Of a DNA stretch of 64,000 nt, positions 45,116 to 55,295 are shown one piece after another. The notes beneath the pieces were generated by a model that had not been told where the DNA came from, made no database searches, and saw nothing but the letters and a program-made list of their open reading frames with translations. Numbering within the stretch: position 1 is the stretch's first letter; each line of letters begins with the position of its first letter. The position numbers and the translations under genes were made by a program. This DNA comes from CAWKGV01 sp963849305. Its GTDB lineage: Bacteria > Pseudomonadota > Alphaproteobacteria > Acetobacterales > Acetobacteraceae. The stretch spans positions 124,001-188,000 of the forward strand of contig CAWKGV010000006.1 in NCBI GenBank assembly GCA_963849305.1, given 5' to 3'.

Positions 45116-47314
45116 ATGGCTTACGTCAAGACAGCCGACGGCCTATCGGTGGCCCGTCCCTTGTACGACTTCGTGACGCATGAGGCGATGCGAGACACCG
45201 ATCTCGGAGCCGACCGCTTCTGGCGAGGTTTCGGCAAGCTGGTGCGGGAGCTGGCGCCGCGCAACCGAATGTTGCTGGACGCGCGCGATAGCTTGCAGGC
45301 ACAGATCGACGAGTGGCACCGCTCGCGACGCGGCACATCCTTGAATTTGGTGGAATACCAGGAATTTCTGCACGGCATCGGCTATCTGCAGCCGGAGCCG
45401 CCCGATTTCACGATCGGCACCGCGAACGTGGACCCGGAAATTGCCACCATCGCCGGCCCCCAGCTCGTCGTTCCGCTCACCAACGCCCGCTATGCCTTGA
45501 ACGCCGCCAACTCGCGGTGGGGCAGCTTATACGACGCGCTATACGGCACCGATGCGATCCCGGAGGACGGCGGCGCCACTCGCGGCGGCGGCTACAACGA
45601 GTTGCGCGGCGCGCGCGTGCGAGCGAAGGCGCGCGAGGTACTCGATCAGGCGGCGCCGCTGGGTGGCGCCAGCCATGCCGACGCAGTCGGCTACCGCCTC
45701 GACGACGGTCGCCTCGCTGTCGCATTGAAGAGCGGCGGCGACGCCGGGCTTGCCGATCCCGCGCAGTTCGTGGGCTACGAAGGCGACGCGGCCGCGCCCG
45801 CGGCCGTGCTGCTGAAGCACCACGGCCTGCACATCGAGATCAAGATCGACCACACCCGACCGGTCGCCAAGAACGATGTCGCCGGCATCGGTGACGTGAT
45901 GATGGAAGCCGCGCTGACCACCATCCAGGACTGTGAGGACTCCATCGCAGCCGTGGATGCCGAGGATAAAGTGCTCGCCTATCGCAACTGGCTCGGCCTG
46001 ATGCAGGGCACGCTGGAAGACAGGTTCGAGAAGAGTGGCCGCACCATGACCCGCCGCCTCAACCCCGATCGCGTTTTCACCGCGCCGGCCGGCGGCCAAC
46101 TCGTGCTGCCCGGGCGCAGCCTGATGCTGGTGCGCAACGTCGGCCACCATATGTATACGGACGCCGTGCTGGACGCGAGCGGCGCAGCGATCCCGGAAGG
46201 CCTGCTGGACGCGGCGGTGACTTCGCTGATCGCTATGCACGACCTCAACGGCACCGGCCCGCCGCGCAACAGCCGTGCCGGCTCGATCTACATCGTCAAG
46301 CCCAAGATGCATGGAGCCGACGAGGTTGCCTTCACCGGCGAGCTCTTCGCCCGCGTTGAGGACATCCTCGGCCTGAAACGCAATACGCTGAAGCTGGGGG
46401 TCATGGACGAGGAGCGGCGCACCTCGGTCAATCTCAAGGCCTGCATTTTCGCCGCCAGGGACCGCGTGGTGTTCATCAACACCGGCTTCCTGGATCGCAC
46501 CGGCGACGAGATCCACACCTCGATGGAAGCCGGGCCGATGCTCCGCAAGAACGACATGAAGCAAACGCCCTGGATCAAGGCCTATGAGGATCGGAACGTC
46601 GATATCGGCCTGGCTTGCGGCCTGCGTGGCAAGGCGCAGATCGGCAAGGGCATGTGGGCGGCCCCCGACCGCATGGCAGCGATGCTGGAGCAGAAGATCG
46701 AGCACCCGCGCGCGGGCGGCAACGCCGCCTGGGTCCCCTCGCCGACTGCCGCCACCTTGCACGCGCTGCACTATCATCGGGTGGACGTATCAGCGCGCCA
46801 GGAAGAGATCGCTACGAGGGAGCATGCGAAGCTCCAGGACTTGCTCACCATCCCCGTTGCGGACCGGCCGAACTGGCGGCCCAACGAGGTGCAGCAGGAG
46901 CTCGACAACAACTGCCAAGGCATTCTCGGCTACGTGGTGCGCTGGATCGACCAGGGCGTCGGCTGCTCGAAGGTACCGGACATCCACGACACCGGTCTGA
47001 TGGAGGACCGCGCCACCTTGCGCATCTCCAGCCAGCACGTTGCCAACTGGCTGCACCACGGCATTGTGTCGCGTGAGCAGGTAAAGGAAACCCTGAAGCG
47101 CATGGCGCAAGTCGTGGACCGGCAGAACGCCGGGGACGCGAACTATCAGCCGATGGCCCCATCCTTCGACGGCACCGCTTTCGAGGCGGCCTGCGACCTG
47201 GTCTTCAAGGGCCGCGAGCAGCCAAACGGCTACACCGAGTTCGTCCTGCACGGCCGCCGACGGGAGGCGAAGCGAGCCTCCGGCGACGGTGGGCGCGGTC
47301 GTGTCGCGCGCTGA
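45116..47314 (+). CDS. glcB: Malate synthase G
   Basis: A 732-residue malate synthase G, condensing glyoxylate and acetyl-CoA to malate. Length fits the G isoform (about 723) rather than A (about 530). Conserved pieces: LVVPLTNARYALNAANSRWG near residue 120, LHIEIKIDHTRPVAKNDVAG near 240, ALTTIQDCEDSIAAVDAEDK near 268, GRSLMLVRNVGHHMYTDAVL near 335, RTSVNLKACIFAARDRVVFI near 438 (active-site region) and IHTSMEAGPML near 464. GGGGAGGAAC precedes ATG 45116. It gives the island a second outlet for glyoxylate beside gcl. Confidence 0.96.
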   Translation: MAYVKTADGLSVARPLYDFVTHEAMRDTDLGADRFWRGFGKLVRELAPRNRMLLDARDSLQAQIDEWHRSRRGTSLNLVEYQEFLHGIGYLQPEPPDFTIGTANVDPEIATIAGPQLVVPLTNARYALNAANSRWGSLYDALYGTDAIPEDGGATRGGGYNELRGARVRAKAREVLDQAAPLGGASHADAVGYRLDDGRLAVALKSGGDAGLADPAQFVGYEGDAAAPAAVLLKHHGLHIEIKIDHTRPVAKNDVAGIGDVMMEAALTTIQDCEDSIAAVDAEDKVLAYRNWLGLMQGTLEDRFEKSGRTMTRRLNPDRVFTAPAGGQLVLPGRSLMLVRNVGHHMYTDAVLDASGAAIPEGLLDAAVTSLIAMHDLNGTGPPRNSRAGSIYIVKPKMHGADEVAFTGELFARVEDILGLKRNTLKLGVMDEERRTSVNLKACIFAARDRVVFINTGFLDRTGDEIHTSMEAGPMLRKNDMKQTPWIKAYEDRNVDIGLACGLRGKAQIGKGMWAAPDRMAAMLEQKIEHPRAGGNAAWVPSPTAATLHALHYHRVDVSARQEEIATREHAKLQDLLTIPVADRPNWRPNEVQQELDNNCQGILGYVVRWIDQGVGCSKVPDIHDTGLMEDRATLRISSQHVANWLHHGIVSREQVKETLKRMAQVVDRQNAGDANYQPMAPSFDGTAFEAACDLVFKGREQPNGYTEFVLHGRRREAKRASGDGGRGRVAR

Positions 47315-47329
47315 AACGGGAGACGCACC

Positions 47330-48073
47330 ATGCGCATCAAGGTCATTAATCCCAACACCACGGCCAGTATGACCGGGACGATCGCGGCTGCTGCCCGCGC
47401 ATTTGCGGCGCCTGACACCGAGATCCTTGCCGCGACCTCGCCGGCCGGACCGGTCTCGATCGAGGGGCATTACGACGAGGCGGTGAGCGTCATCGGCCTC
47501 CTGCAGGAGATCCGCAAAGGCGAGGCCGAGGGTGTTGCCGGTTACGTCATCGCGTGCTTTGGAGACCCGGGCTTGCTCGCCTGTCGGGAGATCGCGCGGG
47601 GGCCGGTGCTCGGCATCGCCGAGGCCGCGATGCATGCGGCGAGCATGATCGCCACCGGCTTCTCGGTGGTCACCACACTGGGCCGCACGCGGATCATCGC
47701 CGAGCATCTGGTACGCAATTACGGCATGGAGCACTTCTGCCGCCGGGTGCGCGCTACCGAGCTGGCGGTCTTGGAGCTCGAGAACCCCGCCTCCGATGCG
47801 CGCCACGTCATCACCGAGGAGTGCCGGCGCGCGGTCGCGGAGGACGGCTCCGGCGCGATCATACTCGGCTGTGCCGGAATGGCGGACCTCACCGAGCATA
47901 TCGCTCGCGAGATCGGCGTACCAGTGATCGACGGTGTCGCGGCGGCGGTGAAGCTCATTGAGGCGCTGGTCGGGCTCGGGCTCGGCACCAGCAAGGTAGG
48001 CGACCTCGCCTTTCCGATTGCCAAGCCATACTCGGGTGCCCTCGGTCACCTGGCGCCCGGCGCGGTGCAGTGA
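47330..48073 (+). CDS. Allantoin/hydantoin racemase (Asp/Glu racemase family)
   Basis: A 247-residue racemase of the hydantoin racemase/HpxA group. The two catalytic cysteines are C76 (YVIACFGDPGL) and C181 (AIILGCAGMADL); the N-terminal IKVINPNTTASMT is the family signature. In purine catabolism HpxA-type enzymes interconvert R- and S-allantoin so that a stereospecific allantoinase can use both; that is the likely role here with PuuE downstream. It starts 15 bases after malate synthase. Confidence 0.87.
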   Translation: MRIKVINPNTTASMTGTIAAAARAFAAPDTEILAATSPAGPVSIEGHYDEAVSVIGLLQEIRKGEAEGVAGYVIACFGDPGLLACREIARGPVLGIAEAAMHAASMIATGFSVVTTLGRTRIIAEHLVRNYGMEHFCRRVRATELAVLELENPASDARHVITEECRRAVAEDGSGAIILGCAGMADLTEHIAREIGVPVIDGVAAAVKLIEALVGLGLGTSKVGDLAFPIAKPYSGALGHLAPGAVQ

Positions 48074-48109
48074 CCGTCCCGAACCATGACCAACGCGGGA
48101 GATGGGGTT

Positions 48110-49402
48110 ATGGGTGAGCCGAAGACAACGCGGCGTCGGCTGCTTGGCTCGGTAGGCGCATCGGCGGTGCTCGCGGCGGGCTCGGGTCGAGCCATGACCC
48201 AAGTTCGGCCGGCGGCCGGCCCGGAGAAGGTGCTTAAGGTCGGCGTGCTCGGCGTTCTCCGCGGCCCGGCCGCGTCCTGGGGGCTGGTCAACAAGTATTG
48301 CGCCGAGGTCACGGCGCAAATGTACAACGAGCAGGGCGGCGCCGAAATCGGCGGCCAGCGGTACAAGATCGAGGTCACGGTCATCGACGATCAGCTTGAC
48401 CCGAAGCTCGCGATCACCGGCGCCGAGCAAATGATCGGCCAGGGCATCCGCTACATTATCGGGCCGAACATCGACACGACGGCGGCGGTCATAGTGCCGC
48501 TGCTACGAACCAACAACGCGGTCAACATCGCTTACGGCTTTGCGCGTTATCTCTATAGCCCGCCGCAGCGCAACTCGATCCTTGGAATGATTGCCTCCTA
48601 TCAGGACGACCCGATCGTCTTCGAGTATTTGAAAGCGAACAGACGCGTGCGCAGCGTCAGCTTCCTCGCCCGCAACGAGGCCGACTCGCTCAACCAACGC
48701 GATGAGGGAGTGCGCGGTGCTTACGGCGTCGGGCTTGGCGTCATCTCGTCCTCGGTCGTCTATCCTTACGGCACAACGGATTTCCGTCCTTACGTGGCGC
48801 AGATGCTGCATGGCTACGACGTCAGCGCGCTCGCCGGGGTACGAGGACAGACCTATCTCGGTGTAGGCGCCCAGCCGGCAACCGGCACGCCCGATCTGGT
48901 CGTGCTGTCGGGCGTAGCGCCCGGCGATGCACCGCTCGCGCTACTTGCGCTCCGCGAACTCGGCTACAAGGGCTTGGTCAGCACAGAAACCGCACAGGAC
49001 GCGCGCGCCCTCGCCCAGGCGGGGGCTGCCGCCGAGGGCTTCATCTCGGTCGGCGGTGCAAGCCCGCCCGAGACCCGGAGCCCGTACATGGAGGAGTTCG
49101 TCCGACGCTACGAAGCGCTGGCCGGCGAATGGAACGACGAGGCCGGGACCAAGGTCTACGCGCTCGAGATGATCGTCCGCACCCTGCAGCTGGCGGGGTC
49201 GGCGGCAATCGATGACCCGACCAAGTTCCTCGATACCATCCCGAGTTTCGCGATCGACAACCCATTCCTCAAGAGCAAGAAGGCGCTGCGGTACGTTGGA
49301 CAGAAGAGCTTCGGTCAAGCGCGGCAACTCGGCGTTCCTTTGGTCGTGGATGAGTTTCGCAACGGCGCGTTCAAGGCGCTGTTCGTCGGATCGGTCGACT
49401 AG
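48110..49402 (+). CDS. ABC transporter substrate-binding protein (type 1 periplasmic fold)
   Basis: A 430-residue periplasmic binding protein of the Leu/Ile/Val- and urea/amide-binding class. Residues 1-33 hold a Tat signal (TTRRRLLGSVGAS). The mature part starts KVLKVGVLGVLRGPAASWGL and has the expected VTVIDDQLDPKLAITGAEQM and IGPNIDTTAAVIVPLL. I prefer ATG 48110 (GGGAGATGGGG upstream) to ATG 48086. No ABC permease or ATPase gene accompanies it, so it must use components elsewhere or act as a sensor. Likely ligand is a ureide or purine, by context. Confidence 0.85.
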   Translation: MGEPKTTRRRLLGSVGASAVLAAGSGRAMTQVRPAAGPEKVLKVGVLGVLRGPAASWGLVNKYCAEVTAQMYNEQGGAEIGGQRYKIEVTVIDDQLDPKLAITGAEQMIGQGIRYIIGPNIDTTAAVIVPLLRTNNAVNIAYGFARYLYSPPQRNSILGMIASYQDDPIVFEYLKANRRVRSVSFLARNEADSLNQRDEGVRGAYGVGLGVISSSVVYPYGTTDFRPYVAQMLHGYDVSALAGVRGQTYLGVGAQPATGTPDLVVLSGVAPGDAPLALLALRELGYKGLVSTETAQDARALAQAGAAAEGFISVGGASPPETRSPYMEEFVRRYEALAGEWNDEAGTKVYALEMIVRTLQLAGSAAIDDPTKFLDTIPSFAIDNPFLKSKKALRYVGQKSFGQARQLGVPLVVDEFRNGAFKALFVGSVD

Positions 49403-49428
49403 CTACGGCGCCGAAAGGGAGCAGGACA

Positions 49429-50916
49429 ATGACTGGCGGAGCACAAACTGGCGAGGTCTACACCCCCGCTTACTACAGCGAGAATCTCTACAATTCAGAT
49501 CTGGCGCCGCTGAAGAACCGGTCCTGGGGTTGGTACCAGGTATTCTGCATGTGGATGTCGGACGTCCACAGCGTCGGCGGTTATCTGTTCGCCGCCAGCC
49601 TGTTCGCGCTCGGCCTCGACGGCTGGCAGGTGCTGGTGTGCCTGATCGTCGGCATCGTGATCGTCATGTTCCTGACAAACTGGGTGGCGCAGCCGGGCGT
49701 TGATCTTGGCGTGCCCTACCCGGTCGCCTGCCGTCTTTCGTTCGGCGTCTACGGCGCCAACGTTGCCGCCGTCATTCGCGGCATTATCGCGCTAGCCTGG
49801 TACGGCATTCAGACCTATGTCGCCTCCAGGGCATTGATCGTCGTCATACTTAGGTTTTTCCCGCAATACATCGTCTATCAGCATGAATATTTCCTTGGGC
49901 TTTCCTATATTGGCTGGTTTTCGTTTCTCGCCATGTGGGTATTCCAATTTCTCGTATTCTACCGTGGCATGAAGACCATCACGGTGTTTATCGACTGGGC
50001 TGGGCCTGGCGTGTATACTGTCATGTTTCTGTTGATGTTTTGGCTAATCTACAGGGCCGGCTGGAGTCACATCAGCTTCACTCTTTCCGAGGTAAAATTC
50101 AGCGGGCTTCAGGCATTCTGGGAGATGATCATCGCCATCTCGCTTGTGATTGCTTATTTCTCCGGACCGATGGTCAATTTCAGCGACTTCGCGCGATTCG
50201 CGACAAGCACGGCCGCGGTCAGGAAGGGCAATTTCTGGGGCCTGCCGGTGAATTTTGTCGCCTTCTCGATCGTCACCGTGATCACCACATCGGCCACCTT
50301 CCCAGTGTTCGGCGAATATTTGCATGACCCGGTCGAGATCGTGGCGCGGATCGACAGCACCGTGGCCGTGGTTTTGGGAGCGCTCACCTTCATCGTCGCG
50401 ACAATCGGGATCAACATCGTGGCCAACTTCGTCTCGCCGGCGTTCGATTTTTCGAATGTCGCGCCGAAGTACATCACCTTCACGCGCGGCGGGATGATCG
50501 CCGCCGTGGGCTCCGTGTTCGTGCTGCCGTGGCATCTGTTCAACGCGCCCGATGTTATCCACTACACGCTTGACACGCTTGGCGCCGCGATCGGCCCGCT
50601 TTATGGCATCCTTGTCGCTGATTACTTCGTTGTGAAACATGAGCGCCTGTTTGTCGACGACCTCTATAGCGACAAACCCGATGGCCACTACTGGTATCAG
50701 GGCGGCTTCAACCCGGCCGCGGTGCAGGCCCTCGTGGTTGGGTTCGTGGCCGCCTTGCTGTTCGTCTTCGTTCCACCGCTGTCTTTCCTGGCCTCCTTCT
50801 CTTGGGAAGTCGGCGCAATCGTGGGGTCCGGTGCCTATGTCGGACTGATGCGGCGTAGCGGTATCGCCGCGGCGCGCGCGCAGCGTTGTCGCCTCAAGAT
50901 GGCCGGTCAGGCATGA
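49429..50916 (+). CDS. NCS1 nucleobase/allantoin:cation symporter
   Basis: A 495-residue, 12-helix inner-membrane transporter of the NCS1 family (PucI/Fur/FcyB type). Signature pieces: KNRSWGWYQVFCMWMSDVHS near residue 28, YPVACRLSFGVYGANVAAVI near 100, IALAWYGIQTYVASRA near 123 and FANFVSPAFDFSNV-like NFVSPAFDFSNVAPKYI near 330. Flanked by the racemase and the allantoinase, allantoin or a hydantoin is the likely cargo. Its codon use and base composition are a little AT-richer than neighbours around 49.8-50.2 kb. Confidence 0.88.
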   Translation: MTGGAQTGEVYTPAYYSENLYNSDLAPLKNRSWGWYQVFCMWMSDVHSVGGYLFAASLFALGLDGWQVLVCLIVGIVIVMFLTNWVAQPGVDLGVPYPVACRLSFGVYGANVAAVIRGIIALAWYGIQTYVASRALIVVILRFFPQYIVYQHEYFLGLSYIGWFSFLAMWVFQFLVFYRGMKTITVFIDWAGPGVYTVMFLLMFWLIYRAGWSHISFTLSEVKFSGLQAFWEMIIAISLVIAYFSGPMVNFSDFARFATSTAAVRKGNFWGLPVNFVAFSIVTVITTSATFPVFGEYLHDPVEIVARIDSTVAVVLGALTFIVATIGINIVANFVSPAFDFSNVAPKYITFTRGGMIAAVGSVFVLPWHLFNAPDVIHYTLDTLGAAIGPLYGILVADYFVVKHERLFVDDLYSDKPDGHYWYQGGFNPAAVQALVVGFVAALLFVFVPPLSFLASFSWEVGAIVGSGAYVGLMRRSGIAAARAQRCRLKMAGQA

Positions 50917-50967
50917 GGCGGCTGTCAATCGCGGACGATCGTTCTGGCAAATAGGGAGGATCTGGCA

Positions 50968-51888
50968 ATGACGAACACCTATCCCCGCGATCTGATCGGC
51001 TACGGCGCCAATCCGCCAAACGCCGACTGGCCGGGTGGCGCGCGGGTCGCCATGCAGTTCGTGCTCAACTACGAGGAAGGCAGTGAGAACTGCATCCTGC
51101 ATGGGGATCAGGCCTCGGAGGCGTTCCTCTCGGAAATAGTCTCGGCTCAACCGCTGTTGGGCGTGCGCCACATCAGTATGGAGCAGATTTACGAATACGG
51201 CTCCCGCGTCGGCGTCTGGCGAATCCTGAGACTGTTCGAACACAAGCGGATTCCGCTCACGATATACGCCGTCGCGATGGCCGCCGAGCGCCACCCGCAG
51301 GTGATCCAGGCGATGGTTGACAGCGGCCACGAGATCGCAAGCCATGGCTATCGGTGGATCAACTATCAGTATGTGCCCGAGCAGGTCGAGCGCGAGCACA
51401 TCGGGAAGGCCGTCGAGATCCTCACCCAGGTGGCGGGCTCCAGGCCATTGGGCTGGTACACTGGCCGCACTAGTCCTAATACCCGACGACTGGTCGCCGA
51501 GTACGGCGGTTTCCTCTACGACGCCGATGACTATAATGACGACTTGCCTTACTGGACCATCGTCGAGGGCAAGCCACAGCTCATCGTGCCGTACACGCTG
51601 GATGCTAATGATATGCGGTTTGCGTCAGTGCAGGGCTTCAATTCCGGCGATCAGTTCTACGCCTACCTGAAAGATACGTTCGACGTACTCTATGCCGAGG
51701 GGGCGGAGACCCCGCGCATGATGTCGATCGGATTGCACTGCCGGATCATCGGCCGTCCGGGCCGGATCGCGTCGCTCGCGCGCTTCATCGACTACGCCCA
51801 GAGCCATGAAGCGGTGTGGTTCTGCCGGCGGCTCGACATCGCCCGCCACTGGCGCGAGCGGCATCCGTTCCGAGGGATCAAGACGTAA
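50968..51888 (+). CDS. puuE: Allantoinase PuuE (polysaccharide deacetylase-fold)
   Basis: A 306-residue metal-independent-type allantoinase of the polysaccharide deacetylase superfamily, hydrolysing allantoin to allantoate. Characteristic: PRDLIGYGANPPNADWPGGA at the start, MQFVLNYEEGSENCILHGD near residue 30, GHEIASHGYRWINYQYVPEQ near 118, and RTSPNTRRLVAEYGGFLYDA near 168. It is unrelated to the dihydroorotase-like AllB allantoinase. A GGGAGGATCTGGCA leader precedes ATG 50968. It ends the plus-strand run and faces a convergent deaminase gene. Confidence 0.92.
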   Translation: MTNTYPRDLIGYGANPPNADWPGGARVAMQFVLNYEEGSENCILHGDQASEAFLSEIVSAQPLLGVRHISMEQIYEYGSRVGVWRILRLFEHKRIPLTIYAVAMAAERHPQVIQAMVDSGHEIASHGYRWINYQYVPEQVEREHIGKAVEILTQVAGSRPLGWYTGRTSPNTRRLVAEYGGFLYDADDYNDDLPYWTIVEGKPQLIVPYTLDANDMRFASVQGFNSGDQFYAYLKDTFDVLYAEGAETPRMMSIGLHCRIIGRPGRIASLARFIDYAQSHEAVWFCRRLDIARHWRERHPFRGIKT

Positions 51889-51957
51889 CCCGTACCTCGT
51901 GTCGCGGCTTTGGGGTCGTCTATCCGAACAGACCATGGGAGCGCACGGAACAGACGA

Positions 51958-53306
51958 TTACGTGTCATGAACCAATTTTGTCGCCAGCCTATTGTGCCGT
52001 GCGACAACATTAGGAAGGTCGATCGTGGTTAGAAATCCGTCGCGGACGACCACGCGTCCGTCAATCACGCTCCACGCGACTCGCCCTGGATCGCAGAAGA
52101 CCAGGGCCGCGACCGGGTCATGATGTCCGCCCGCCAGCCCCGGCGTGTCCAGGCGAAACGCCACGAAGTCGGCGGCCATTCCGGGTGCGAGCGCGCCAAT
52201 GTCGGCACGGTTCAAGACGGAAGCGCCGCCCCGCGTGGCGATTTCCAGAGCCTGGCGAGCCGTCAAGGCGTTCGGGCCGCCAAGCACGCGTTGCAGCAGC
52301 AGTGCCTGACGTGCCTCGGCGATCATCCGGCCAGTATCGTTGGAGGCGGAGCCGTCCACGCCCAACCCGACCGGCACATCCTCGGCCAGCATCTTCCGGA
52401 TCGGCGCGATACCCGACCCGAGTTGCATGTTCGAGCACGGGCAATGCGCGACCCCGGTCCCGGTGCGGCCGAACAGAGCGATACCCGCGTCATCGAGATG
52501 CACGCAGTGGGCGTGCCACACATCCTTGCCGACCCAACCAAGGTGCTCCGCGAATTCGGCCGGCGTCATGCCGAATCGCTCGCGACTATAGGCAACGTCC
52601 TTGGCGTTCTCCGCGAGGTGCGTGTGCATGGAAACGCCATAGCTCCGCGCAAGCCTCGCCGACTCCCTCATGAGGTCCGGACTCACCGAAAAGGGCGAAC
52701 ATGGCGCCACGGCGATTCGCACCATGCCGAATGGCTCCGGCTGATGAAAGGTTTCGATCAGCCGCGCGGCGTCGCGCAAGATCGCCGCCTCGTCTTCCAC
52801 AACGGCATCCGGTGGCAACCCACCTTTGCTCCGCCCGACGCTCATCGCTCCGCGGCTGGCATGGAAGCGCATCCCGATCTGCTGAGCAGCCTCGATGCTG
52901 TCGTCAAGGCGGCAGCCGTTCGGATAGATGTAGAGATGGTCGCTGGATGTGGTGCACCCGGAGAGAATAAGTTCCGCCATGGCGATCTGGGCGGACACGC
53001 CGATCATGTCCGGCGTGAGACGAGCCCAGATCGGGTAGAGGGTCGTGAGCCAATCGAAAAGCTCGCCGTCCTGTGCCGCTGGCACGGCACGCGTCAGGCT
53101 CTGGTACATGTGGTGATGGGTGTTGACCAGGCCCTGGCAGGACAATGTGCCCTGCCAAGTCTATAACCTCATCGGCGGAGCCGGGCAGGGTTGTCCTCCA
53201 GGCCGACCGCCACGATGCGGCCTCCTTCGATATAGAGGCCGCCTTGCCGTAGCTCGCGTCGTGTCTCGTCCATGGTGACGAGGATGTCGGCGTTGCGTGC
53301 CAGCAT
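51958..53306 (-). pseudogene. 8-oxoguanine deaminase (amidohydrolase family), two frameshifts
   Basis: An amidohydrolase of the AtzB/TrzN-like 8-oxoguanine deaminase group, about 450 residues, producing urate. The N-terminal beta-sandwich start (LARNADILVTMDETRRELRQ from ATG 53306) is in one frame and stops early. VIDLAGHIVLPG is in a second, and the catalytic barrel from LVNTHHHMYQSLTRAVPAAQ onwards, including SGCTTSSDHLYIYPNG, HTHLAE, HAHCVHLDDAGI and GVDGSASNDTG, is in a third. Each break is one extra base in a G/C run (near 53190 and near 53130). The barrel is otherwise complete. It lies 22 bases downstream of the NCS2-UraD gene. Confidence 0.8.
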
Positions 53307-53328
53307 CGTCCGTGCGGGCGGTGCCAAT

Positions 53329-55290
53329 TCAGTCCACTCCACCCGCGGTTTCCGAAACCATATGCGCGGGCCCGAGGCGGTTTTCAGGCATCGGCTCCGC
53401 ACCCGAGCTTTCGAAGAGCCCTAGCCGGGCGCTGGCGATCGGGTTGGCGTTGGCGACCAATTCGTCGAACCGGTGATTTGCGATCTTGGTGATCTCGATC
53501 AGGCCGGCCACCCGCTCCACGCTGGGTGAATTGGCCATCCGATTCCAGCCATCCGACAGCACCCGCCCGTAGCGCTCCACCTGGCGGGCGCACACGATCA
53601 GCGGGAAGCCAAAATGCTGGCGATAGGCGCGCGCCAGCTGCAGCACCTCACCGCGCTCCTTTTCCAGCAGTGCGTCGATGCCGGCGTCCGCATGGTCGAG
53701 ACTATAGGCGTCGTCCCGCTCCTGCTCGCTGCCGAGATCGGCGAAGGAGTTCATCAGCTGCAACTGCTCTGCCGGCGTCCCCGTCAGCAGTGCCTCGTGG
53801 AAGGCAGACCGCAGGGCCAGGGTGTCAGCGAACGGCTTCATCGCGTACGCCCGCTCCAGCACCCACGGCGTGTTTTCCACCAGGCCGCCGAACGTCGCGG
53901 CGAACCGCTCCTGGCTCATGGCGTTGACATCCGCAAGCGTCACGAGGTGGTCCGCCGGCCGGCCGGCGACGGCGGTGCCGCGCAGCGTTCCGATGTGGTT
54001 GAAGATGACGTTGAGCGCGAGCGCCGACAGGGCGCCGAGCGTGATGCCGCTGCCGAAGATGATGTGGGCCCAACCGGGGAATGCGCCGGCGACAAACGGC
54101 TGTGCGGTGACCAGCATACCAAGCCCGACGCTGGTGCTGACGATCACGATGTTGCCGTGGTTGTTGAAATCAACCTTGCTGAGCGTCTGCACGCCGACCA
54201 CCGCCACGGCCGCGAACATCGCGAGCGCGGCGCCCCCAAGGACGGGAAGTGGGATGCCGGCGACGATGGCGGCCGCCTTCGGCAGCGAGCCAAGAATGAT
54301 CATGATCACCGCGGCGGCAGCCACCACCCAGCGGCTCTTGACCTGGGTCAAGCGGACCAGGCCGACATTCTCGGCGAAGCAGGTGTAGGGAAACGAGTTC
54401 AGCACGCCGCCGATGAAGGTCGCGAGACCATCGGCACGGATGGCGCGGCCGATATCGTCCTGGCGGATGCGCTTGCGCACGATCTCACCCGTCGCGTAGA
54501 CGTCACCCGTGGTTTCCACCATCGTGATGATCATGACGATGAGCATCGAGAAGATGGCGGTCACGCTGAAGGTGGGAATACCGAAGAAGAACGGCGACGT
54601 GTAACCCAACCACTGCGCGGACCCGACCTCCGCGAAATGGGCGTCGCCGAGCGCCCAGGCAACGAGCGTGCCGACAATCAGGCCGACCAGAACCGCCACG
54701 GTGGCCATGAAGCCGTGGAACAGCCGCTGGATGGCCACGATCAGCGCAAGCGTGCCGAATGCGTAAAAGAGATTTGTGAGCAGCACCGGGTTCTGGATGG
54801 CATCGGGACCATTGCCCATCACAATGTCGCTCGCCGCAACCGGCAGCAGGGCGATCCCGATGATCAGAATGATGGTTCCCGTGACCACCGGGGGAAGAAT
54901 CGCACCAGTTTGGCGAAGTAGCCGGCAACGAAGAAGGTGAACAGCCCGGCGATGATGACCGATCCATAGATCGACAGCAGCCCCGCCGTGCCGCCCCCGG
55001 CGGCAAGGCCGATGGCAATCATCGGGCTCACGGCGGTGAAGGTCACGCCCTGCAACAGCGGCAGCCGCACGCCCACCTTCCAAAACCCGACTGATTGCAG
55101 CAGGGAGGCGATGCCGCAGGTGAACAGGTCGGCGTTGATTAGGTGGATCAGCTCGCCTTGGCTCAGCTTCAACGCGCCGGCAACGATGATCGGCACCAGG
55201 ACCGCGCCGGCGTAGAAGGCGAGCACGTGCTGGAAGCCATACACGGCCAACTTGCCGATCGGCAGTACCTCATCGACTGGATGGATTTTG
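53329..55290 (-). pseudogene. NCS2 permease fused to OHCU decarboxylase domain, frameshifted and 5'-truncated
   Basis: A two-domain gene: an NCS2 urate/xanthine permease (about 460 residues: GFQHVLAFYAGAVLVPIIVA, then SFPYTCFAENVGLVRLTQVK) followed by a UraD domain (MSQERFAATFGGLVENTPWV ... YRQHFGFPLIVCARQVERYG ... NHRFDELVANANPIASARLG). One C is missing from a C-run near 54890 (TTCCCCCGG, expected one more C), splitting the permease. The 5' end has no start codon and meets a guanine deaminase stub near 55290. The UraD catalytic motif HP-x-L is replaced by NSFADLGS, so this domain may never have been active. Confidence 0.8.
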
Positions 55291-55295
55291 GGTCG

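Noticed and set aside
46790..48430. A 546-codon minus-strand frame across malate synthase and the racemase
   Set aside because: It spans the opposite strand of two intact genes and their junction; no domain pattern.
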